Below, one piece after another: positions 7,017 through 12,311 of a stretch of DNA of 12,311 bases; the first letter of the stretch is position 1, and every line of letters starts with the position of its first letter. The notes under the pieces are model-generated. The model had not been told where the DNA came from. It searched no databases and was given only the letters and a program-made list of their open reading frames with translations. The translations under genes were made by a program, and so were the position numbers. The DNA is from Desulfobacterales bacterium (GTDB lineage Bacteria; Desulfobacterota; Desulfobacteria; Desulfobacterales; JAFDCJ01). Location: contig CP070771.1 in NCBI GenBank assembly GCA_020345785.1, forward strand, positions 5,257,375 through 5,269,685, in the 5' to 3' direction.

Positions 7017-7376
7017 GAGGATCGGCAGGAGGTTTGCTCCTTATTGGTCTATCGCAAACATAGGGCCAGCCTCCGCTTGGCGCGCGAAGCATTTACAAAG
7101 AAGGGTGCCGACTCACATCGGCGGGCACGGAGACCGGCCTTGCTGCGGCTCGCTGTTATCTCGTTCTGCGCTTGACCAGGAAAACCTGACACCTGAACGC
7201 ATTTGAAGCGCTTAGCACTCGACAACAGCGACAACCTGTTGTCGATGCCGCACGGCTAAGCGCCTGGAAGCTGTTTCAACCTTCTAAACGATCCCAACGA
7301 ACCTGCCGATCCAAATCTATCCTGTAAAATACATGAACATGTCAGCAAAGCGAATTTCACAGGGACGATCTCAACC
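7017..7376. other. Convergent intergenic region between the acylase and MFS genes
   Basis: The region separates a plus-strand and a minus-strand gene and carries no gene I can support. It contains a GC-rich stretch with a small imperfect inverted repeat around 7105-7130 (gccga and tcggc arms), the second copy of the structured repeat (7185-7270), and a short acatg/catgt inverted repeat at 7331-7342 just past the MFS stop. A 61-codon minus-strand frame at 7049-7234 overlaps the repeat and has a composition (Arg, Ala and Ser rich) that does not suggest a protein. Confidence 0.5.
7185..7270 (+). repeat. Structured intergenic repeat, copy 2
   Basis: This copy shows the element's design most clearly. 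It opens with 'cctgacacct' (7185-7194). The outer arms gcgcttagc (7208-7216) and gctaagcgc (7255-7263) are exact reverse complements, and nested inside them cgacaaca (7220-7227) pairs with tgttgtcg (7237-7244). The left inner arm is partly repeated as a direct copy in the loop (cgacaac at 7220-7226 and again at 7229-7235). Copy 1 at 2751-2830 has the same order of parts in the same orientation but a degraded left outer arm. The nested symmetry suggests a mobile or structural RNA-like element of MITE or REP type. Confidence 0.62.
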
Positions 7377-8606
7377 TTATGCGCGTTTTTCCGCCGCAAG
7401 CGAATACAGCACCGCCACCGTCAACAGGAATATAAGGCAAACTACAAACACGGCATCGAACGCATCCGGTCCCCGGGATGCCTCCGGATAAAGCGTTTGC
7501 ATCAAGGTTCCCAATCCCTGCAGAAAAACGGCCGGACCGATCATGGTAAAAAAATTGATGCCGGTCATGGCGGCGCCGGACATCTCTGGTGGCATCAGCT
7601 CTTTGATGTGGGGGTACATTAACAGACCGGTGGCGTTGAAAAAGCCGAAACAGAAAAAAAGAAGTGCCAGCACGGCGAAAGGTGTTTTCGCCGATGTTGT
7701 CGCCAGGATGATGATTGACATGGCGATACCGAGCGAACCGGCAACGATCACCCACTTGCGCGTCTTAAACAGCCGATCGGACAATGCGCCCCAGAACGGT
7801 GAGCCTAAAATCATGCCCACGTTTAAAAGAAGAATGAGATTGCCGGTTGTCAGGGCTGAAAGACCGATGACTTCCATCAAATAGGGCCCGGCCCACAGGG
7901 CCTGAAAAGCCGCGAAGATTCCATAGCGGGCAAAGGTTGCAAATGAGATGATCCAGTATTCCTTTTGCTGAAAAAGTATTTTCAGATTACCGAAGGCCTG
8001 CGCCATATTCATGGTTGTGACGGCGGATTCTGAATTGGAAGTTTGATGCAGGGGTTGATCCCGCACGATGAGATAAAAGGATATTGTCACTAAAAGATTG
8101 ATTATCGCAATCAGTTGAAAGCTGGAACGCCAGCCCATCTGTTCGACCAGCAAAACCAGGGGCGTTGTGGCCACCATATTGCCGAAGGTTCCAACGGCAA
8201 CCAGAATTCCCGCCACCGAGGCGAAGGCCCGCGGACTGAACCATGCCGTCAAAAGCTTGTATGATCCCATTAAGTTGCAGGCCATGCCCACCCCAAGCAG
8301 AACCCGACCCGCCACACCGACTGCCAATGAATCCGCCCAGGCGAAGATAATTGCGCCGAAAACACCAATCGCCGAGAGAACAGTCATCATGCTTCGGGGG
8401 CCGACCTTATCAAGCAATAGACTAATGGGTATCTGGGTGACGGCAAAAGCGTAGAAAAATGAGGCCGACATGAAACCGATCGCTTTGGTGTCCAGAGATA
8501 GATCCTGAATTAACATGGGCGCGATAACGGCATTGGAGACGCGGTAAAATTGGGAAAGCAGAAAAAGTGATGCGGCCAGCGCGAATATTAACCAGCGGCG
8601 GGACAT
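7377..8606 (-). CDS. MFS transporter
   Basis: This is a 409-residue major facilitator superfamily permease of the inner membrane, with about twelve hydrophobic segments in two halves. Seen: a DKVGPR loop (Asp66 to Arg71) matching the D-x3-G-x-R motif between helices 2 and 3; Arg101 in RVLLGVGMACNLMGSYK on helix 4; and in the second half GALSDRLFKTRK (273-284), the repeat of the loop motif. The helix-4/5 stretch with 'YKLLTAWF' resembles organic-anion and nitrate-type carriers, but the substrate is unclear. I chose ATG at 8606 over the upstream in-frame start at 8639 because AGGGG lies about eight bases before it. No regulator gene lies next to it. The next gene upstream ends 206 bp away, with a heptad repeat in the spacer. 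Confidence 0.9.
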   Translation of the reverse strand: MSRRWLIFALAASLFLLSQFYRVSNAVIAPMLIQDLSLDTKAIGFMSASFFYAFAVTQIPISLLLDKVGPRSMMTVLSAIGVFGAIIFAWADSLAVGVAGRVLLGVGMACNLMGSYKLLTAWFSPRAFASVAGILVAVGTFGNMVATTPLVLLVEQMGWRSSFQLIAIINLLVTISFYLIVRDQPLHQTSNSESAVTTMNMAQAFGNLKILFQQKEYWIISFATFARYGIFAAFQALWAGPYLMEVIGLSALTTGNLILLLNVGMILGSPFWGALSDRLFKTRKWVIVAGSLGIAMSIIILATTSAKTPFAVLALLFFCFGFFNATGLLMYPHIKELMPPEMSGAAMTGINFFTMIGPAVFLQGLGTLMQTLYPEASRGPDAFDAVFVVCLIFLLTVAVLYSLAAEKRA

Positions 8607-8675
8607 TTTATCCCCTTTGATTTTCTGCGACGGAATCACGATAATGGCCGGTCACTATGTCCGGAATAATTTGGT

Positions 8676-8710
8676 TTGTCAGTTGTTGGTTGTCCGTTGT
8701 CAATTGTTAA
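8676..8710. repeat. Five tandem copies of a degenerate 7-bp unit (TTGTYNN)
   Basis: Consecutive units are ttgtcag, ttgttgg, ttgtccg, ttgtcaa and ttgttaa, with no gaps. The unit resembles TTGTCAG-type short tandem arrays found between genes in some Desulfobacterales (recalled, not checked). It lies about 70 bp before the MFS start, where a minus-strand promoter for that gene would be expected, so array length could affect spacing there. The rest of this 206-bp spacer shows no further feature apart from a ttgatcaa palindrome near 8750. Confidence 0.6.
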
Positions 8711-8812
8711 GTGGCTGTTAAATAGCGGAATTCATTGACCAGTTGCCTGTTGATCAATTAGAATTACAGATATTAAAGTAGCGTTATTTGAATTCAATCA
8801 ACTCAATCGTCG

Positions 8813-9490
8813 TTATTTTTTGATTCCATACTCCCTGGCAAGTTTTTCGTTATATTTTGCTTTGCGTGAATCGCATCGCTCCCGGGGGCACAGTTGACAG
8901 CTGAAAAATGACGTTTCGGTGGGGAAATATATTCCGGATACGGATTTAGCCGGAAGCATCAAGAGGCTTTCCGTCAATTTTACCCCGATGGATGCCTCCA
9001 CATCCCCGAGAAGTTTAAACAGCGGCACTTGTTCATCAATCGGCCAGTCCGGCAGGGAGCCCGGCGCCATGAACGCGGTCTTTTCGAGGGCATATTTGGA
9101 CTTCAGATGATGGTTTAACTCATTGCGCACCTGGTTTAAGGCAACATTGCCAATGCTATCAAGATAAAATTTTTCCAGCAAGTCGCTGCAGGCGCCGAGT
9201 TCTTCACTGAACTTGCCGCCGATGGTAATCACAAACGGAAAAACGCGCTCTATTTTATCCAGGTTTTTGCGCAACACCTTGCTGCTCAAATACACGCCCT
9301 CAATAATGACGCCTTCCGCAAGTTTTTCTTCGATATAGCATGTTTTATAGAACACTTTGGGTTCAACCAGGGGCTGGGCAATAGCGATAAGGTCTTGAAG
9401 GGCTTTCAGCTCGTTATCGCGTTTCAGATGAAGTCTTCTTCGAGCCGCTTCCAGATCGATATTAATTTGGATATTATCTAAAATTGGCAT
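8813..9490 (-). CDS. Methionine-synthase-activation-domain-like protein with Cys cluster
   Basis: The product resembles the reactivation (AdoMet-binding) domain of B12-dependent methionine synthase, here as a stand-alone protein of about 225 residues. Seen: FYLDSIGNVALNQVRNEL, matching the 'D..G...' helix of the domain; a SGIYFPTETSFFS segment at about 185-197, matching the end of its AdoMet-binding region; and a Cys-x2-Cys-x4-Cys cluster (about residues 198, 201 and 206) followed by a basic tail. Such proteins are thought to help reductively reactivate corrinoid methyltransferases in anaerobes, and the cysteines could bind a metal or FeS centre (inference). The start is uncertain: ATG at 9490 (MPILDN) has 'ggga' upstream; ATG at 9505 and 9535 are alternatives. 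No methyltransferase gene is visible nearby. The aminotransferase gene ends 140 bp upstream. Confidence 0.75.
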   Translation of the reverse strand: MPILDNIQINIDLEAARRRLHLKRDNELKALQDLIAIAQPLVEPKVFYKTCYIEEKLAEGVIIEGVYLSSKVLRKNLDKIERVFPFVITIGGKFSEELGACSDLLEKFYLDSIGNVALNQVRNELNHHLKSKYALEKTAFMAPGSLPDWPIDEQVPLFKLLGDVEASIGVKLTESLLMLPAKSVSGIYFPTETSFFSCQLCPRERCDSRKAKYNEKLAREYGIKK

Positions 9491-9630
9491 TACTAGTATT
9501 CCCATCTTCAGGCAAGGCGTTTTAAATGTTATCAAGGATTGGATTCTTATTTATAATTTTTATCTGATCTATTTCGAATATAAAATTGAATCCATTCATT
9601 TAATTTTTTTTCTGAAGAAGCGGCATAGGG

Positions 9631-10893
9631 TCATTTTTCCGCCAACCCCGCCCAGGTCCGGATGGTGTTGCCCAGCCGGCGCATTTCGGCTTGCGGGATT
9701 ACCGGATACACACAAATTTCCAGAATTGAAGCTTCTTTCGGCGGATTCTGATCATTGCCGTCCGATGCGGCTTGCTGAAAAGGTTTGAGGGCCGTGCAAT
9801 CCGACATGTCGGAGGTTTTAGTGTCAAACCCGTTTTTTAAAAGATGATGCCGCAAATTATCGCGTTTTGCCGGATCCACCGTCAGGGGATAATAGACGTA
9901 AATGTGGTTTCCCTCAACCGTAGCCGGCGCTTCCACTCCCGGCACGTCATGCAACATTTCCGTCAGAATTGCGGCATTGCGGCGTGCGCCTTCATTAAAT
10001 GCATCGATATGGCCAAGCTGCAGCAACCCAACGGCGGCCTGGAGGTTGGACAATGGACTTATGTGCGGGTTTGAATTTTCGAACGCTTCGAGCAGGTCAT
10101 CGCCGACGGCGGAATCCATCAGCGGCTGCCCCAGCAATAGCTTCAACCGCAAAGCCGGATAAGCTGTGAGGCCGAAGACAATTGGGCGCGTCAGGAGCCA
10201 TTTCAACCAGACCGAGACAGCCTTTTTTGCCACTGCATCTGCGTCCGGCATGGAAGCCTCACTTAATATTTGGTAGGCTCTGGCAGCTATCTCATCATCG
10301 GATGTTGCAATGGCTCCCCCGCCGAAGCAGGGCATATTTTTCCCCTCGGCAAAACTGAAAACGCCGATGTCCCCGAAAGTACCTACCTGCCTGCCTGCGA
10401 CCCTGACGCCGCAGGCATGGGCACAGTCTTCCAGGAGGCGAATATTGCGCTGACGTGTCAGATCGGCTATTTGACCGATGGGACAGGGCTGACCGAAAAG
10501 ATGGGTGGCCAAAACGGCGCCGGTTTTGTCGGTAATTTTGGGCGCGATATGTGCGGGGCCGGAATTGTAGGTTTTGGGATCAACTTCGCAAAACACCGGC
10601 TGATAACCCAGCAGTTTTGCCACCAGGGGCATTACCGGAAAAGTGAAAACCGGGAAAATAATCTCGGCCCCTTTTTCCAGCCCCAATGCTTCCAGCGCCA
10701 GCTGAAACGCCGAGCGTCCGGAAGATGCACCCAACACGTGGGACGCTCCCAGCCAATCGGCGAATCTTTGGTAGAACGCCTCAATTGCCGATCCGTGTTG
10801 CACTTTTTTGCCTAGAACACAACTCACCAGTGTCTTTAAGCTTCCCGGCGGAAGATTCACGCATCTGCGCGGTACCGAACCGATTAATGCCAT
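9631..10893 (-). CDS. DegT/DnrJ/EryC1/StrS family PLP-dependent aminotransferase
   Basis: This is a cytoplasmic 420-residue aminotransferase of the family that makes amino sugars on nucleotide carriers. Seen: GASSGRSAFQLALEAL (55-70), in the place of the usual SGT-A-L phosphate-binding motif but with SGR-S-A-F; FPVFTFP (80-86); EDCAHACG (155-162), with Asp156 placed to contact the pyridine nitrogen; and FSFAEGKNMPCFGGG (179-193), with Lys185 as the PLP-binding lysine. The length is slightly above the usual 370-400. The ATG at 10893 has only a weak purine-rich 'agagaaag' ahead of it. Its neighbour upstream is a flippase-like membrane protein ending 106 bp away with a terminator between, so transcription is probably separate although the functions may be linked. 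The substrate is undetermined. Confidence 0.9.
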   Translation of the reverse strand: MALIGSVPRRCVNLPPGSLKTLVSCVLGKKVQHGSAIEAFYQRFADWLGASHVLGASSGRSAFQLALEALGLEKGAEIIFPVFTFPVMPLVAKLLGYQPVFCEVDPKTYNSGPAHIAPKITDKTGAVLATHLFGQPCPIGQIADLTRQRNIRLLEDCAHACGVRVAGRQVGTFGDIGVFSFAEGKNMPCFGGGAIATSDDEIAARAYQILSEASMPDADAVAKKAVSVWLKWLLTRPIVFGLTAYPALRLKLLLGQPLMDSAVGDDLLEAFENSNPHISPLSNLQAAVGLLQLGHIDAFNEGARRNAAILTEMLHDVPGVEAPATVEGNHIYVYYPLTVDPAKRDNLRHHLLKNGFDTKTSDMSDCTALKPFQQAASDGNDQNPPKEASILEICVYPVIPQAEMRRLGNTIRTWAGLAEK

Positions 10894-10920
10894 GTGATGC
10901 TTTCTCTTTTTTTAGGATGC

Positions 10921-10961
10921 AAAAAAGGATCCCTCCGGGCCGCAAGCCCTCAGGCCGGAGG
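10921..10961 (-). terminator. Rho-independent terminator of the flippase-like gene
   Basis: On the minus strand the stem arms, cctccggcc (10953-10961) and ggcccggagg (10932-10941), pair with a single bulged base around an 11-nt loop. After 'gatcc' a run of six T follows (10921-10926 on the plus strand as A). It starts about 39 bp past the flippase-like stop and just before the aminotransferase start, so it should end the upstream transcript there. Confidence 0.75.
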
Positions 10962-10999
10962 AAGGGTTGAACGTTAAATGTTAATTTGATTCAACATAA

Positions 11000-12061
11000 T
11001 CAACCAGATATCTCTCGCGCGATGGCCATGTCGGCCGAACCGTTTTCCTTCAAATCTGCAAGCGGCACGTCGCGCCACGTCCGCAACCCGATGACACGCC
11101 TGACGGCCCAGGTCAGCACCCCCAGTGCAATGTGCAGCCAGTAATCTATGAAGCGATTGACGACCGTCAATGAGCCCGCAACCGGTGATGATATTCCCAG
11201 AACCCGCAAGCAGCTGAAGAGGGTTATTTCCACAACGCCGGCCCCGGACGGGGTTAATGGAAAAGCCGAGGCCAGCAGCGGTATCATCGTCAGAAAAACA
11301 GCTTCAGCAGAACCGATATGCAGGTCGAATGCCAGGGTCAGCGAGAGAATCCAGACAGTTTCCAGGGTCCAGATAATGATTGTTAAAACGGCAATCGGGA
11401 ATAATTCTTTGGGACTGGGCCACATGCCGGTTTGAAAGGACTGAATCATCTGCTGGAGTTTGTTTGGTAACCAAGCCGGTAATCTCTTTTTGAATAAAAA
11501 AAACACCAGCATGATGAACGTTGCTCCCGCTGCTATAATTCCGCCGCCTATCAGGCTCCAGAGGACCGTGCCGGGAAGACGATCGGCAAACAGCACCCAG
11601 GATGCCACCGCAGCCAGCAATAGAATGATCCATGCATCGACCATCCGCAAAAATACGATCGAGCCGAAAGCTGCCGAACGTCGTATTTTGCAATTGATGC
11701 GCGCCAGATGGGCGGCATATACATCACCCAGTTTTGCCGGTACCAGATTGTCCACAAAATTATAAAAAAATACGAGCAAACTGAATTTAACGTTGCCGGC
11801 CTTTACCGGAAGATGGATCAGACACCGTCGCCAGCGCATGCCGCGTATCAGATAGGTTGCATAATGTGCCAGGGCTCCGAGCAGGACAAAGCGCTTGTCA
11901 CAATTGCCGATTTCGCGCCAGATTTCTTTGAGATCTACCATGTTTGCCGCGAATACCAGAATGACAATCGCGACGGCAATGCTCAGGTACGTGGGCCAGC
12001 CCCACAGCTGCGGGGCCTTGTAATTGTTATTCATGGAATTTTTATCGGTCGGGTCGGCCAC
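11000..12061 (-). CDS. Flippase-like integral membrane protein (LPG_synthase_TM, UPF0104 type)
   Basis: This is a polytopic membrane protein of 353 residues related to the transmembrane domain of lysylphosphatidylglycerol synthase, a group often annotated as flippase-like. Seen: about seven to nine hydrophobic segments; FFYNFVDNLVPAKLGDVYAAH (98-118), matching the family N-x6-P-x-x-x-G-[DE] motif; and FPLTPSGAGVVE (267-278), matching the P-x-T-P-x-G-x-G-x-x-E signature. There is no soluble aminoacyl-transfer domain, so it is not a full LPG synthase. GTG at 12061 is the first start after a stop four codons upstream, and ATG at 12034 (MNNNY) is a good alternative; neither has a clear Shine-Dalgarno. 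With the adjacent aminotransferase it may serve envelope lipid or glycan assembly (inference). Confidence 0.85.
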   Translation of the reverse strand: MADPTDKNSMNNNYKAPQLWGWPTYLSIAVAIVILVFAANMVDLKEIWREIGNCDKRFVLLGALAHYATYLIRGMRWRRCLIHLPVKAGNVKFSLLVFFYNFVDNLVPAKLGDVYAAHLARINCKIRRSAAFGSIVFLRMVDAWIILLLAAVASWVLFADRLPGTVLWSLIGGGIIAAGATFIMLVFFLFKKRLPAWLPNKLQQMIQSFQTGMWPSPKELFPIAVLTIIIWTLETVWILSLTLAFDLHIGSAEAVFLTMIPLLASAFPLTPSGAGVVEITLFSCLRVLGISSPVAGSLTVVNRFIDYWLHIALGVLTWAVRRVIGLRTWRDVPLADLKENGSADMAIAREISG

Positions 12062-12173
12062 AGGAATATTTCAGTTGTTCAAAATTAAGAATAAGTTAGT
12101 GAAATTAAATTATCATGGCATAAAAGTCAACCGGTAAACAAAAACCACAGGGATAATTGCCGAAGGCGAGACG

Positions 12174-12311
12174 CTATGTACCGTGGTTGAATCCCAGCTC
12201 GCGGGATATAGCCGAGGCGTATTTTTGGGTTAACTCTCCAAAATACGATACCCGGGCGGGCGTAACCCTCATGGAAGCACCGGAAATTGACATGGCTGCT
12301 GCGGGTCGTCC
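12174..12311 (-). CDS. IclR-family transcriptional regulator, C-terminal end (cut by window)
   Basis: The last 45 codons of a minus-strand gene are visible, ending at TAG 12174-12176. The sequence AAAMSISGASMRV and the closing KYASAISRELGF match the end of the IclR effector-binding domain, which typically reads 'A-[IL]-S-[IV]-[SA]-G-P...' and closes with '...A..IS..LG'. The DNA-binding part and start lie right of the window. IclR proteins often control catabolic and transport operons, but its target cannot be told from here. The flippase-like gene begins 112 bp downstream with no visible terminator between, so read-through is possible. The assignment rests on a short segment. Confidence 0.7.
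   Translation of the reverse strand, partial: GRPAAAMSISGASMRVTPARVSYFGELTQKYASAISRELGFNHGT

Noticed and set aside
7049..7234. 61-codon minus-strand frame between the acylase and MFS genes
   Set aside because: It overlaps the structured repeat, has no ribosome binding site, and its Arg/Ala/Ser-rich translation matches no family I know.
8676..8710. CRISPR-like array
   Set aside because: The repeat units are only 7 bp, directly adjacent without spacers, and there are no cas genes.
9540..9594. Inverted repeat tggattc/gaatcca between the aminotransferase and activation-like genes
   Set aside because: The 7-bp arms are 41 bp apart in very AT-rich DNA, which is likely by chance, and no T-run sits in terminator position.
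10270..10815. 181-codon plus-strand frame
   Set aside because: It is fully antisense to the aminotransferase gene, whose PLP-binding motifs are intact on the other strand.

Overview
The window is a stretch of ordinary chromosome with one accessory-looking patch in the middle. It most resembles an anaerobic, probably sulfate-reducing member of the Desulfobacterota (Desulfobacterales-like). The hints are a fused TRAP permease next to a DUF1850 protein, a stand-alone protein resembling the activation domain of B12-dependent methionine synthase with a C-terminal cysteine cluster, and intergenic 'cctgacacct' and TTGTCAG-type repeats. This assignment is an inference from gene content and sequence style; there is no rRNA or other marker gene here.

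Left part (1-3604, + strand): the 3' part of a DUF1850 gene, then a 683-residue fused DctQ-DctM TRAP permease. A TAXI-type solute-binding protein gene probably lies just outside the left edge. A 277-bp spacer rich in inverted repeats follows, then a creatininase-family amidohydrolase. Middle part (3605-7376): an 831-bp AT-rich region with no intact gene, holding a short remnant like the N-terminus of an IS1634-type transposase and possibly a decayed minus-strand reading frame. It is followed by a large secreted penicillin-acylase-family (Ntn-hydrolase, S45) gene with a very strong ribosome binding site, and a convergent intergenic region. Two diverged copies of an 80-86 bp structured repeat, in the same orientation, bracket the creatininase and acylase block.

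Right part (7377-12311, all - strand): an MFS transporter, the methionine-synthase-activation-like protein, a DegT/DnrJ/EryC1/StrS aminotransferase, a flippase-like (LPG_synthase_TM) membrane protein with a terminator after it, and the C-terminal end of an IclR-family regulator cut by the window edge.

Functionally, the left side suggests uptake of an organic acid or similar solute, with a possible amide-hydrolysing partner. The acylase would work on amides in the envelope. The aminotransferase and flippase-like protein suggest nucleotide-sugar or envelope-lipid work. I see no phage, CRISPR array, toxin-antitoxin pair or recognisable defence system. The best leads are the repeat-bracketed amidohydrolase block and the repeat element itself.
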